A stretch of 64,000 nucleotides of DNA from Castanea sativa (GCF_040712315.1 NC_134023.1:19048078-19112077); one strand, 5' to 3'; positions 34,468-47,588 are shown, counted from the stretch's first letter. Program-made: numbers and translations. The notes: generated by a model from the sequence alone, not told the origin.

Positions 34468-35226
34468 TAAATTGTGGGGAGTAAAAAGACCTTGATGGGA
34501 ATATGGGCCGTTGGGTCATGCTTAAGAAGGCCGACCTGCTCTTGGGTTTAGGACTTGTTAGTACTACGGGTCGGCCCATACGCCGAGGGTCCGAGGATCC
34601 TGCCGAGAATGATTTTTCCTTCGGACTGACACCGGAGAATCCGGGACTTCATGGTAAAGGCTAGGGAAGTACACGGTCAAAACCAGTCGTTAAAGGGGGT
34701 GAACCCTTGAATGTCCTAGAAGCACCGATGTAGGAGAAATATCAAAGATAAAGGCTGCTACCTCCACATTAAAGACCCTGCACCTACCGCCCTGGCCGCA
34801 TTAATGGGGAAGTGACACCTGAACAGTGGAATGGAAACTTCTGGTTACTATTCAAAGGCACTGAGAAAAGAAATATCTAGGGCTAAGGGGGAGGTGGGGC
34901 AACACGTGTATAAAGTATTCAAAGGAATAGTATTTAAAGAGCAATCTAAGACAGGAAAGGGGGACGGACTTTTTGTAACCTAAAAAGAAAAGAAACAAAG
35001 AGAGAGATAATATAAGAACAACTCTCGGCTTATGTCCGAGGAAGCTGATTTACTATATTCCTTGTTGTTTCCAAGTATTTGCAATCTTTAGTTTGTCATT
35101 TAATCCTCACACGCTTCTAACCTGGGTTTCAAGCCCACACTCTACAAATTCATATTGTTTAAGGCTCATTGGGCCTGAGCCCATAACTGTTCTTGGGACC
35201 AGGTGCAATTGTGCACTTACATAAAT
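34468..35226. mobile_element. solo LTR 2, family A
   Basis: 749 bp (34473-35221), TGTGGGGAG...CACTTACA, flanked by a perfect TAAAT duplication. Unit 1 shows the uninterrupted site (AATTAAATGATA). Less AT-rich than the array. Confidence 0.9.
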
Positions 35227-35903
35227 GATATGGAAGATGTGGCTGAATTTAAATGTTAAATAAAATAAGATGAGAAGAAGAAAAAAAAAAAGTAAAAATA
35301 TAAGATATAACAATAAGCACCAAATTATCCAAATTATGCTATGTAACAATCAAAGAGAACAAAAAAAAATTTTAAAATACAAAACTAAATCGCATCAACC
35401 CAAAGTAGAGTTTTAAAGAACACAAATTTATTAACCTAAAGGAGAGATGAAAGAAAATTTTTTTAAAAAAAATCCACCAAAAAATTGAGAGAGAAATAAC
35501 ATTTTTTGTGATGGAAAATTATATATATAATGGAAGAGGGAATGAAAAATTTATAATAAAATGATAAGAATAAAAAGAAATAAATAAAGGAAGATAAAGG
35601 GAAAGAGGAAGAGTGATATTTTTTTCCACAAATGCTTATATGCCAAATGTTGTGATCAAACTTTGAAGTGAAGTACTTTCTAGTATTTGACATCATTTTA
35701 TTTACACAAATCAATATCAATATGTTAGGTCAAGAAATTTTCTTGCAAAATTATCGTGAGCCATACTTAATTGGCCTACCGCAATTGCACAACTATTAAG
35801 GAAGATACTAAACAAATTTTGTGGCCTGCACTATTAGCCTACCAATTGGACCACCTTTGGAGGAGTGGAGGCAACCCCAACACCCCAACTATATTTTCTG
35901 ACA

Positions 35904-36970
35904 GAAACGACTGATTGTAATTCAATTGCCAATTATATGCACTATTTTTTTTCTTTTTTTCTTTTTTTGCTAATCTTCGATTATATTTACTAGGAAGTAG
36001 GTTGAGGAGAGAAAAGACCCATGGAACATGACTATTTTGGCACGGGACTACTATTGAAAGTTTGTCGTAGAATAGGGGGTACGTTAAAACACAAAACTAA
36101 ATCGCATCAACCTAAAGTTGAATTTTAAAGAACAAAAAAATTTATCAACCTAAAGGAGAGATGAAAGAAAAATAAAAAAATCCACTGAAAATTTGAGAGA
36201 GAAATAACATTTTTTGTGATGGAAAATTATATATAGAATAGAAGAGAGGATTAAAAATTTATATTAAGATGATAAGAATAAAAAGAAATAAATAAAGGAA
36301 GATAAAGGGAAAGAGGAAGAGTGATATTAAGGTAGAGGATAGCGGGAAGATGAAAAGATAAAGAGAAGGAAAAATGTTGGATAAAGAGTAAATGTAAAAG
36401 AAAATAAGTTCACTTTTTTTAGGATAATTTTTTTTATTGAATTTAAATAAAATATTCTATGTTCAATTTCTAAAAATAAAAATAGTGAGATAATATAAAT
36501 AATTTAATAATATGGAAGATGTGACTGAATTTACACATTGAATAACATAAGATGAGAAGAAAAAGAAGTAAAAAGAAAATATATAACAATAAAAACCAAA
36601 TTATTCAAATTATGCTATGTAATAGAATAATATCAAATTTTTATTTGATATATTATAACACAATAGGATAACATTTAACAATTAAAGAAAACAACCGCAA
36701 TTAAAAATAAAATAAAAAATAAATCACATTAGCCCAAAGTAGAGTTATAAAGAACATTAGAATTTATCAACGTAAAGTAGAGAGATGCAGGAAAAAATCC
36801 ACCAAAAAATTTAGAGAGAGAGAGAGAGAAACAACATTTTTTTGTAAGGGAAAACTATGCATTGAATGGAAGACGCCACGACAAATTTATAGTAAGAGGG
36901 TGTGAATAAGAAGAGACAAAAATAAAGAAAGATGAAGGGAAATAGGAAGAAAGATATTAATGTAGAGGGT
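35904..36970 (+). repeat. array unit 5 and diverged end of the array
   Basis: The left foldback arm is cut after GGGTACGTT (about 36085) and joined to the ACACAAAACTAAATCGCATC part of the tail segment. A second, more diverged tail copy follows at 36420-36970. No RLP relic here. Confidence 0.65.
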
Positions 36971-37278
36971 AGTGGAGGAGAAATTTTAAGTCCACTAGGA
37001 AGACTGGTTACGTGGTCCTCCTAACCAATGAGACAACACCATCTAAGCAAATGTGCGAGTGAGTTTCCTAATCAGCTCAAGAAATAAAAAAACAAAAATT
37101 TACTAGGTGATGTCACATTTACTTAAATAACAGAATTTTATTGGTTCAGAGGTGAGAGACGATCACGTTACTAGCCTTCTATGTGGACTTAATAATTTCT
37201 CGTAGTAGGGAGATGAAAAGATAAGGAATGGAGAAATGTTGGAGAAAGCGTAATATTTTTTTTAAAAAAATGTTAAAA
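36971..37278. other. no gene seen
   Basis: Unassigned sequence between the array end and solo LTR 3. Confidence 0.45.
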
Positions 37279-37972
37279 CCAATTGTGGGGACTAAAGGGA
37301 CCTAAATAAGTATTTGGGCATTGGGCTTTGTTGATGGGCGCTAGTTTGTTTAGACTAAACGGCCTCCTAGAACCGTAACTCGGCCCATGAGTCAAGAGTC
37401 CGAGGATTCGTCCGAGGACGAATATCTTCTCGGACAGACCCACGATGACCCTGGGATTCGCCAGAAAGATCAAGGCAGGGTTACGTAAAAACCGTTGAAT
37501 AAAAGGGGGACTTAAGTGCCCTCCAGACGCAACGGTGTGAGGGAAATATCTTATGTAAAGGCTGTCACCTCCACATTAAAGACCTTACACCTACCTCCCT
37601 GGCCGCATTAATGGAGAAGTGACCCCTGAACAATAGAATAAAACTTTCCAGCTATTATAAAAAGACTTCAAGAAGGTGGTAAGAAAAGGGGATTATTTTG
37701 AGGGAGAAGCAGAAAAGAAACTAAGAATTGTAACTTTAGCATAAAAAGAGAAGTAATATATAAACTGTCATCGGCTTACGTCCGAGGAGGTTCCCTTATC
37801 ATATTTGTTTATCATTTGCAAAGATTGTGGCATTATAGCCTGCTTGTCACGTTTCCAATATCCCTAAACTATATTGCAAGCTCATACTCTACAAATTTCA
37901 TTGTTTAAGGTTCATTGGGCCTGAGCCCACGTGTGTTTTTGGGTCCAGGTACAATTGAGCGCTTACACCAAT
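37279..37972. mobile_element. solo LTR 3, family A
   Basis: 684 bp (37284-37967), TGTGGGGAC...GCTTACA, flanked by a perfect CCAAT duplication. Same family as the solo LTRs at 27.8 and 34.5 kb, closest to the latter at both ends. Confidence 0.9.
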
Positions 37973-38539
37973 TATAAGAAAATTGGAAAGAAAAAAAAAT
38001 AATGACGTAAACGTTAATGTGACTCAACTAGAGCGTATCAATAATAAATACTACACTTCTGCTTTTAGATAAATATAGATATAAATTAGCATCTGATTTT
38101 TACAAAATATCTAATTTTAGCATTTCAAAATCTACTTTATCAGTATATCACTTTACAACACACCCAACTTCCTAAACTTTATTTCTTTTGTCACTTTATT
38201 TATTTATTTATTTTTCTTTTTACCATTTCTCTCTCTTCCTTTAGGCGCTTGTAACAACTGAAAAAAAAAAAAAAGTGTTGATTATTTAAGTTTGCAAACT
38301 ACTTTAACAGCCATCTGTATCTCTTTTTCTCCCCTACTAAAACCCATTCAATTTCCTTGGTTTTGCACTGGATGGTGTTGATTGGTAATCTTCATAACCA
38401 CACACCGATCTCAACATCACAACCCACGTTAGCCACCACAACCCACATCAGCCACCACACACCGATCTCAACACCTACCATTAATCTCATCAGCTCTTCA
38501 ACTATTTACTGTTTTAAGTGTTTATTTTTACAGCCTCCA
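37973..38539 (+). promoter_or_regulatory. upstream region of the RLP gene
   Basis: AT-rich with T runs, then a CCACC/CACAACCCAC-rich leader (38395-38490). TTTTTACAG ending at 38533 is a good 3' splice-site sequence, so a leader intron is possible. No clear TATA box is assigned. The 75 bp before the ATG match the array units. Confidence 0.4.
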
Positions 38540-41500
38540 ATGAGAATTCCACTCTTTTCAAGGCTTCTCCAAATACTCATATGCTCACTTACCCTCATCT
38601 TAGCCGTGTCTGGTCAATGTCTTCGCGATCAGCGAACCTATTTGCTCGAATTGAAGAGCACCCTCAAGTTCAACAGTGCGTTGTCCACAAAACTGGTGCG
38701 TTGGAATCAAATTGTTGATTGCTGTTCGTGGGAAGGAGTAACCTGCAGGGAGGGACGTGTTGTGGGTGTCAACCTCGACAACGAATCAATCTATGGTGGA
38801 CTTGATAGTTCAAGTAGCCTTTTCCGTCTTCATTATCTCCAGTACCTGAGTTTGGCTTATAACAACTTCAACAATTCTTGTATTCCACTGGAATTCGGAA
38901 ATCTGACAAATTTGAGTTATTTGAATTTGTCATATGCTGGCTTTGCGGGGCAGATTCCCATTGAGATTTCTCGCCTCACAAGATTAGTTACTCTCGATTT
39001 GTCTTGCATTAATAATGTCCACTCAGATCAGAACCCACTGAAACTTGAGAACCCAAATTTAGCTACACTTGTTCAAAACCTGACGCGCCTTATGGAACTT
39101 CATCTTGATGGTGTAATTATATCATCGCAAGGAAATGAGTGGTGTCAGGCCTTATCATCTTCACTGCCAAATCTAAGTGGGTTGAGCATGTCAGATTGTG
39201 ATCTTCCAGGGCCTCTTGATTCCTCCTTACAAAAGCTTCAATCTCTCTCTATAATTAATCTCAATTATAACAATTTTTCTGCTCCAGTTCCAGAATTTTT
39301 TGCAGATTTCAGAAATTTGACATCCTTGAATCTTCGTTCTTGTGGATTGAATGGACAATTTCCAAAAAAGATCTTCCAAGTTCCAACACTGCAGACAATA
39401 GACTTATCAAATAATGAACTACTTCAAGGTTCTTTGCCAGAATTTCATCCAAATGGTTCTCTTCAATCTCTGTGGCTTAGCGGTACAAAATTTTCAGCAA
39501 CACTTCCTGATTCTATTGGCAACGTTAAAAGGTTATCTAAAATAGATCTTTCATATTGCAATTTCAATGGATCAATCCCGAATTCCGTGGCAAACCTTAC
39601 TCAATTGGTTTATTTCAGCATGTCATCAAATTACTTCACCGGACCAATTCCATCATTCAGCATGGCAAAGAATCTAACCGTGATAGATCTTTCTGATAAT
39701 CATTTGACAGGTCAAATTCCATTGTCCCTATTTTTCCTTCCATCATTGCAAGAGTTATATCTTGATTTCAACCATTTTTCTGGTCAATTTCATGAATTTT
39801 CAAATGTTTCTTCCTTCCTGCTGAAAGCACTTGTTTTGGATAGCAACTACTTGGAAGGGCCAATTCCCATTTCTATCTTTCAACTCCAAGGTCTTCAGAC
39901 CCTAGGACTTTCTTCAAACAACTTTAATGGCTCTTTACAGCTTAATGTGATTCAGCGATTGAGAAATCTTCTCATTCGGGGGCTTTCCAATAACAACTTG
40001 TCGATTGAATATAATGGAAATAATTCTTCATTATCCTCCTTTCCCCAAATGATTTCATTGGATTTGGCTTCTAGTAGGTTGAAAACATTTCCTGAATTCT
40101 TGAGAAACCAAGCCAATTTAGAATATCTAGACCTTTCAGATAACCAAATACATGGAGAGATACCCAACTGGTTGTGGAAACTTCCACTTAATTATGTAAA
40201 TCTCTCATGTAACTACCTTGACGGACCTTTACACAATCTTCCTTCAATGAATGTGCTAGACCTTCACTCCAACGAACTCCAAGGGCAACTCCCAACTCTC
40301 CTACCATTTTTTTTATATCTGGACTTGTCAATGAATAATTTCAACTCTGTTATACCAGCGTTGGACTTGTCATGGTATGATAGCCCTGTCATTAATATCT
40401 TATGTCTTTCAAGCAATAAACTCATGGGCAAATTCCTGAATCAATATGCAATGTTACATCTCTTGAAGTTCTAGATCTATCTAATAATTCCTTAAATGGA
40501 ACAATTCCCCAATGCTTATTTTCAGCAAGTATAAATTTAAGGGCTTTGAATCTAAGGAGAAACAACCTCACTGGCAAAATCTCTGATACATTTCCAAGCA
40601 TTTGTAGTTTACAAATTCTAAGTGTCAACAAAAACCTACTAGAAGGAATGCTACCGAAGTCTCTTGCCAATTGCATAAAGTTGGAGGTATTGGACATCGG
40701 GAACAACCAGATACATGATGTCTTCCCTTGTTACTTGAAGGGTATATCGAATTTGCGCGTCCTTGTCTTAAAATCGAAAAAATTTTATGGATCTATTGGT
40801 TGTGGATGGCCAAATGTTACTTGGCCGATGCTTCAAATTGTAGACCTAGCCTCTAACAACTTTAGCGGTAAACTATCAATAAAAGCCATGGCTACCTCAA
40901 AGGCAATGATGATTGATAATGAGGCTCAATCAAATCTTAATTACCTCCATTTTGAAGATGGGGGAGGAATGCGTAATAGTTATTATCAAGATGTAACAAC
41001 AATTACCATTAAAGGTCAGGAGACTGAGTCGGTGAAGATTCTTTCTATTTTCACTTCAATTGACATTTCATGCAACAATCTTGAAGGGCCAATACCAGAA
41101 GAAATAGGAGTACTCAATTCCTTGCATATTCTCAAATTGTCTCACAATGCTTTCACGGACCGAATCCCACCATCTCTGGGAAAATTAAGTCAACTTGAGT
41201 CACTAGACTTATCAAGCAACAAGCTTACAGGGGAAATCCCTATGCAACTAGCAGACGGTCTTATTTTCTTGGCAGTCCTAAACCTCTCGTTTAATCAATT
41301 GGTTGGGCAGATTCCAAATATCAAGCAATTTGCTACATTTTCAGAAACTTCATATGAAAGTAACAAAGGATTATGTGGGTTCCCTTTGAAGACAGCATGC
41401 ACATTTGCAAAGCCAAGTTCGCCACCTCCAACATTTGAAGATAATAACTCAATTTCTCGGCCTTTAATTGACTGGAATCACCTAAGTGTAGAACTGGGAT

Positions 41501-41673
41501 TTGTTTTTGGCTTTGGGATGATCATTTGGCCTCTTGTGTTCTGTAAGAGGTGGAGGATTTGGTATTGCAAACAAGTTGATGGCATTTTATTGAGGATCTT
41601 TCCACAGCTGTACCTTGGAGGAAAACAATACCGTGGAATCCGAGCACATAGGAATGTGGGGCGGAGGCAGTAG
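38540..41673 (+). pseudogene. LRR receptor-like protein (RLP), one frameshift
   Basis: Nearly complete RLP of about 1,043 codons. Signal peptide 1-25 (MRIPLFSRLLQ...AVSG). LRR N-cap from Cys27 to about 69 with the CCSWEGVTC motif. Then a long run of extracellular LRRs of the L.LS.N.L.G.IP type; an island with HFEDGGGMRNSYY and ITIKGQ; four last LRRs; a C-cap GLCGFPL; an acidic stretch; a transmembrane helix GFVFGFGMIIWPLVF; and a short basic tail without kinase. RLPs of this size work at the plasma membrane in immunity or development with partner kinases. I start at 38540 because this ATG begins the signal peptide; the frame is open further upstream without one. One missing base near 40428 shifts the frame at about codon 630; the frame reopens as IPESICNVTSLEVLDLS. 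The first part stops at 40474 (644 codons). It could be a pseudogene, a truncated RLP or a sequencing error. Confidence 0.85.
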
Positions 41674-43369
41674 GGACGGCTATCATTATGAGGAGCAATA
41701 CATACGGCCAGGAATAACTTTGTCTTTCTTCTTTGCTTTCATATTATAAGAGCAAAATAGAAGTGTATCCTTGCAATTGGACACGAGCTTTGTCAGGTAA
41801 GATGTTTGTACTATTTCATATTTTCAATGAATGCTATTGTTAGATTATATTAAAATAAGTTGTTTTCAGATATAACTAGCTTGAGATTTTAATCAGCAAT
41901 TATATATATTTAAAAAATTTCTACTTCTTTTCGTTTGTCTGAAATTATAACTGGTGGAATTGGACCATATCTATATTTTTCATTACGAGGACATTACTTT
42001 TATTTTTTAAATGCTAGAGTATTATGCAACTTAATCAAGAATTATATATAAGTTAAATAAATATTTTAAATATTAAATACATATTATAAATAAATAAATA
42101 ATTTGTAAATATAAAATCACATGAAAAGAAAAAAGTTAGTTTATGTTAATGATAAATGCTTATCATGTAAGACCAACCTTTTATTAAAAAAGTAAAAAAT
42201 CTTATAGCTTTTATTAACAAACATTTCTTAGAATCTTGTAGCTTAACAAGAATTTTTTAGTTTTTTTAACAAAGACATTTAGAATTCAAATCATCTCCCC
42301 CTATTTGTAACTATCAAGTTTTATATGTAAATAAAAAAAAAAAAAATCAAAAAGCAAATATAGATTGTAAAATAATTTTAAAAAAATGATAAATATAAAA
42401 CTCATTTTAAACATTTTGAAACCTTTTTTTTTTCAGCAAGATGTTTCAACTCATCTAATGGCACCCATTGATACTTTTGCTTTGGAATAAGTTGATTTTT
42501 TTTTTTTTTGCCTATGCTTCAAAGATGTTGTTGCTTAAAATCTAATCATGCACGTGCGAATTGAACTTGTGAACTTAAAGTAGAATTATGTAAAGTAAAA
42601 CCTGCTTAATGAAAAATAATTGAAAACATAATTGAAAGCAGAATTATGTAAAGTAAAACTCACATGGAAATTGAACTGGTGAATTTAACTAGAGAAGTTA
42701 TTGTCCTCGAATCTTATCCTCTATTGAGATGCACATAGAGATGATATAGAAGCAATGAAATTGTCCGTGTCCAAGTAAAAAAAATAATACAGTGTGATAG
42801 TGTCATAGAATTTTTGAAGTAAAACTTTTCACCATGATTGTGGAATTCATGAAAAATGGACCCCATTAAAGATGCGAAAGAAGACTTAAAGCTCCCTCAA
42901 AATTCATGCTAAGACTTGGATTGATGTTCCCATAAAGCCTAGGCAGTTATTGACAGCTAGTCATATATACTCTGCAATTCTTTTAATTTATTTTATTTTG
43001 TAGAAAATTAAATAAGTAAATAACATTATTTTTATATGGAGTTTTGACACAATCTTTATAAATATAATACTTCTAATTTACAACATGATATATTGTTATA
43101 TCTTATAAATTTTTTGCAAGCAAAGTTAATTTTTGGCAAAAATGCAAAACTCATGATTTGTTGTGAGATGATAGAAATATATAAAATAAAGTAAAAGAAA
43201 CAAGAAATATATATTAATAAACTCTTATATTCAAATGGCCATCCACAATTCTTTTGATCTCTCTTAGATGTGTACAATAACAGTAAAATAATCCCACATA
43301 TATATAGGACCTTAAAATGCTCGTAGAGTTTATGGGATAAGGTTGTAATAATGAGTATACTAATGGATA
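41674..43369. other. AT-rich DNA, no gene seen
   Basis: The first 200 bp are the presumed 3' flank of the RLP. The rest is AT-rich with A and T runs and no recognisable gene or element. Confidence 0.5.
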
Positions 43370-44370
43370 TACATCTGGGGGTGATGAGGGAATCCATAAA
43401 AGGCTTAAGTCTATTGACTACAATTTTGGAAATGATTTTGTAAATCACATTGCAAGGACTAATGGGCCTAAAATGATTAACACCTTCAGGAAAATAAACT
43501 TTTGGGATGAGAGTGATGTAAGTATGATTTATGGATTTTAGTAAGGAACTTGAGTGAAAGAAGTCATGGACAGTGTTGAAAATGTCAAATCTGACTATGC
43601 TCCAATACTCCTGATAGAAGAAGGCAGGGATACCATCTAGACCAGGTGCTTTGTGGGGACCTAGTTGAAACGCAGTGAACTTTATTTCTTCATTGGTGAT
43701 AGGGCTATTGAGGGTAGAGAGTTGATGCATAGACAGTTGAGGTATAGGCAAGGATCTAATCTCTTTAAGAATTTGCTCAAAGGTAGCAAAAACAAGTTCC
43801 TCATAAGTGTGCTTAAAATGTTGAACTAAGGTATTTTCAATTTCTAGTTGATCCTTAATAATACTCCCATCAAGTTTTTGGATCTATAAGATTTTGTTCC
43901 TGGCTCTTCTTTGCTTCATTACTATCTAGAAGAATTGAGTAATCCTATCACTTAAAATTATCGTCATTCCTTGCCTTTTGAGCCCACATTACTTCTTCTC
44001 TTTGGAGTAGGGTCACTAACTCTTCTCTAACTACAATCTCTGCTCGAACATCATCAATAGTGGAGATAGAATTCTGAATCACTTGAAGTTGAATTTGTTT
44101 TTGGTAAATCTCATAGTCTAACCTCCTAAAGACTTCCTTATTCCAAGTGAGTAGTTCCTCTCTGACCCTAAACAGCTTGTGTCAATTGAGATGCTTTAGA
44201 TCCTATTGACTGACTACTCCAAGCTCTTTGAATTACCTTCTTACAAGTGGGATGAGATATACACATTCTCTCAAACCTAAAAGGCCTTCTTCTATAAGGT
44301 TTCAAGAACTCAAAATCAAGGACGATAGGACCATGGTCTGATCTAATGATAGGCAGATTCCTGAGAGCTT
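43370..44370 (-). pseudogene. L1-type LINE ORF2 fragment
   Basis: On the minus strand, the 5' part (about 44366-44280) reads IIRSDHGPIVLDFEF, the SDH end of the APE endonuclease domain. The RT start follows at about 43660: GPHKAPGLDGIPAFFYQEYW, then LIPK, FRPISPCNVIYKIISKI and NRLKPFMDSLI (about 43380). Stops and frame changes lie between the two domains. It is truncated at both ends: no N-terminal endonuclease, and RT stops before its catalytic YADD box. No tail or target duplication found. The frame remaining open to 43056 beyond MDSLI is not LINE-like. Confidence 0.8.
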
Positions 44371-44375
44371 ATTAT

Positions 44376-45752
44376 TGGAAAACCCCATGTTTGTATCGCA
44401 TACAAAATATACACAGCAAAACATTAATGGATGTACTTCATTCACAATTGATAACATGTACTATGTAAATTTTAGAATTTAAGAATAAGAGAGCGTACCT
44501 TGGTGTGGTGAAATTCAAAACCAACGATTATAAGTACTTAGGAACACTTTTAATCTTCACTCCAATTCCACTTATGCCCAAGAAGTGTGGTCTCTCAATC
44601 AGTCCAAAGGAGAATAAGAGAGTGACTTACACTCACATACACACCATTTCATAGACTTCATATGTTTCATATATTTCATATATTACAAAATTTTGTATGT
44701 TTCTCTTCTTATACATAACTGATTATCTAATTAGGCTAACCTTTGGGCCATTCCAATTAGGCTTTAGTATGTGGCTTGGAGTAGGACCAAGAGGGACAAA
44801 TAAGACACTAGCTCCAATGGGTTTTAGGCTTTTCTGTCAACTCTTTACAAGCCCAAAATTACCGTTAATTATATTTAATACCACTATATAAATATAATTG
44901 CACTCTAGGCCTCATTAATAAATTATATTCAAAGACTTTATTATACATTCAACCCATTCATTAAAATATTCGTAGTAATACAAAGTCATGAAAGTTGACT
45001 GACACTTTGAAAATTACTATATCTTAATCCTTGAGTACCCGGTTTAATCATTTAGGTTATTCAACATATATTTATGAAATCCAATTTCACAAATATATAC
45101 TTTAGTAACTCCTTACTAAAGTGGTTAGGGTTAACACTCTGAATAACCAAACTCATTAAACTTATCTCAAGGGAATACTTTATATCTACGTTAAGAAATT
45201 ATGAATTCCATCTTGAGAATATATGCTCCTTCAACACTAAATGTGGCTGCCCAACATACTGAGGTTTTGATCGTAACTTTAGATCTCACTTCTGATATAT
45301 CAAAGTAACCTACACTTCATGATTAGGTTTATTATTCTCTCAGGATTAAGAGTTGATGTAAATAAAAGTCATGAGATTTATTATTCATTTGACAGTTGTT
45401 AGTAGAATTATAATCTAACAGCAGTCCAGTTCAATATGTCTTAACACTTAAAACATATCAACTAGAAGTCTCCACTTTCATGATTAAGACAAATCATCTT
45501 AGTTGATATGTTATAGTCTTCACAGATGAAATGCCCAATTTTATCATCGATTACAAACTAAAATTTTGAATTAACAAAGAACTTGTGATTTATATCTTCT
45601 ATGATTAAGTCACATAAATCACATACTATGCATCTCATAGATTATATGATAATGTCCAAATATTCATGTTACCATTATTTTAGATAATAATAAAATAACT
45701 TTATTAATCACACCATAATATCATACATAATGTCATACATAGTATCATAACA
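44376..45752 (-). repeat. probable 3' LTR of the minus-strand Copia
   Basis: Starts TGTTATGATACTATG right after the purine tract. About 1.38 kb of AT-rich non-coding sequence. There is no second copy in the window to prove the boundaries. Confidence 0.5.
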
Positions 45753-45789
45753 ATCTCCCACTTGCCCTAAAGACTATTGTGCATTAATC

Positions 45790-47588
45790 TAACTCCTATT
45801 CACTCCAAATATAACTCAAAAGTCCTATGGGGTAAGGCTTTGGTAAAGGGATCTACTAGATTATTTGCACTATCAATCTTTGCTACTACAACATCTCCTC
45901 GAATGAAAATGTCTCGAATGATGTGGTACTTTCTTTCTATGTGTTTTCCTTTCTTGTGATTCCTTGGATCTTTGGATTGTGCAACCACTCCACTATTGTC
46001 GTAGAATAATGTGATAAGAACTTTCTCAATTCTCATAACACCAAGATCAAAAAGGAATTCTTGAGCCAAACAGCTTCTTTTGCTGCTTCATAAGCAGCAA
46101 CATATTCAGCTTCCATGGTGGAGTCAGCAATACAAGATTGTTTAACACTCCTCCAACTTTTGGCTCCACCTCCCAAGGTGAACACACAACTTGAAGTGGA
46201 TTTTCTAAAATCAAGATCTGATTGAAAATTTGAATCTGTATAACTAATAGGTATCAAATTCTCACACCGGTAAACAAGCATATAATCTTTCGTTCTCCTT
46301 AGATACTTTAGAATATGTTTTATACCTTGCCAATGTTTAAATCTTGGATTTGATTGATATTGACTGACCATGCCAACTGAATAAAAAATATCTGGTCTAG
46401 TACAAAGCATGGCTTACATGAGACTTCCCACTACAGAAGCATAGGAAATTTGTCACATCATATTTTCTTTCTTAAGAGTTTTAGGCCTTTGATCATCAGA
46501 CAGAGGAACTCCATGTCTGAAATGAAGTAATCATTTCTTAGAGTTTTGCATGCTAAATCGTTCTAGAACCTTATCTATATATCCAGCTTGTGACAAACCT
46601 AACATTCTATTCTTGCGATCTTGCCAAAGCTTGATCCCAAGTCCTTCATATCAAATTTCCTTGACAACCAAATCTTTACTGATGACATTACTCCTACATC
46701 ATTTCCAATGAGTAGAATATCATCAACATAAAGCACTAGGAACATTACTACTTTATCTTGATGTCTTTTGTACACACATGGTTCATCAAGATTTTGTTCA
46801 AAACCAAATGATTTAATTGCTTGATCAAATCTAATATTCCATGATCTAGATTCTTGCTTTAGTCCATAAATGTACCTTTTTCAATTTGCATACCATATGC
46901 TCTTGGTTTTTTGCTATAAAACCTTCCGGTTGCATCATATAGATTTCTTTTTCAAGATTTTCATTTAGAATGTAGTCTTGACATCCATTTTCCAAATCTA
47001 ATAATCATAATAATCATAATAAGCAGCAATAGATAAAAAAATTCTAATAGATTTAAGCATTGCTACTGGTAAAAAGGTTTCTTCATAATCAATACCTTCC
47101 TTTTGTGTATACCCTTTCACCACTAGCCTTGCTTTAAAGGTTTCAACCTTTCCATCTATCCCTCTCTTTCACTTGTAAACCCATTTGCAACCAATAGGTT
47201 TAATGCTGTTAGGTGCCTTTACAAGATCCCAAACTTGATTGGAATACATTGAATTCAATTCAAATTTCATAGCTTTGACCCAATGATGTGCATTTGTATC
47301 TTTCATTGCCTCGTCATAAGTGTAAGGATCAAATTTAGCATCTTTTGAGATAGTTTCATAAGTTTCTCCCAAACCTATAAATCTTATAGGTGGCCGAACA
47401 ATTCTCCCACTACAACGAGGCTCCTATGTACTAGACATCTCATTAGTAGAATCTTCTGGTGTATCTAATACCACCATATCATCCCTAGTTTCATCCATTG
47501 GTTATTCAATTACTAGTTCATCTATTTCAGCCAAGACAACATTACTTCTAGGATTAAAATTATTCACATAATCATCTTCCAAAAATTT
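45790..47588 (-). pseudogene. Copia RT-RNase H, disrupted
   Basis: From the 5' side on the minus strand: the region before RT with SGRIVRPPIRF and DPYTYDEAMKD, then RT starting PIGCKWVYK (about 47170). RT continues through 46440-47170 with several stops and frame changes. RNase H reads RPDIFYSVGMVSQYQSNP, DSNFQSDLDFRKSTSSCVF, SCIADSTMEAEYVAA (46033-46410). After a frameshift near 46050 it continues DNSGVVAQSKDPRNHKKGKH and DPFTKALP (45800-46069). The sequence type resembles Tork-like elements but I did not test this. Confidence 0.82.

Larger units (their letters stand above)
26066..36970 (+). repeat. tandem array of about 2.3-kb units with RLP relics
   Basis: The marker GAAACGAnTgATTGTAATTCAAT occurs at 26080, 29173, 30476, 32794 and 35904. 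Removing two later solo LTRs, unit lengths are about 2.29, 1.30, 2.32 and 2.36 kb; the 1.30-kb unit lacks its middle. A full unit holds (a) a foldback of about 0.9-1.0 kb, (b) about 70 bp matching the sequence just upstream of the RLP start codon, (c) a decayed RLP signal-peptide segment running into a (CT)n tract, and (d) about 1.2 kb of unclassified AT-rich sequence ending CCCCAACTATATTTTCTG. A more diverged part of (d) recurs at 36420-36970. All units point the same way as the RLP gene at 38.5 kb. Confidence 0.85.
44376..47588 (-). mobile_element. 3' half of a Copia element
   Basis: On the minus strand: pol from just before RT, RNase H, a purine-rich AAGTGGGAGAT tract (about 45753-45763) and a probable 3' LTR of about 1.38 kb starting TGTTATGATAC at 45752. 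The other LTR end is placed near 44376 (GGTTTTCCA on the minus strand) with less certainty. Gag, protease, integrase and the 5' LTR are missing; homology stops near 47588. The LINE fragment abuts the LTR side. Confidence 0.75.

Noticed and set aside
38357..38539. 61-codon extension of the RLP frame upstream of 38540
   Set aside because: Begins at a non-ATG codon, is composed of N/H/T/P/I leader-like repeats, and would bury the signal peptide.
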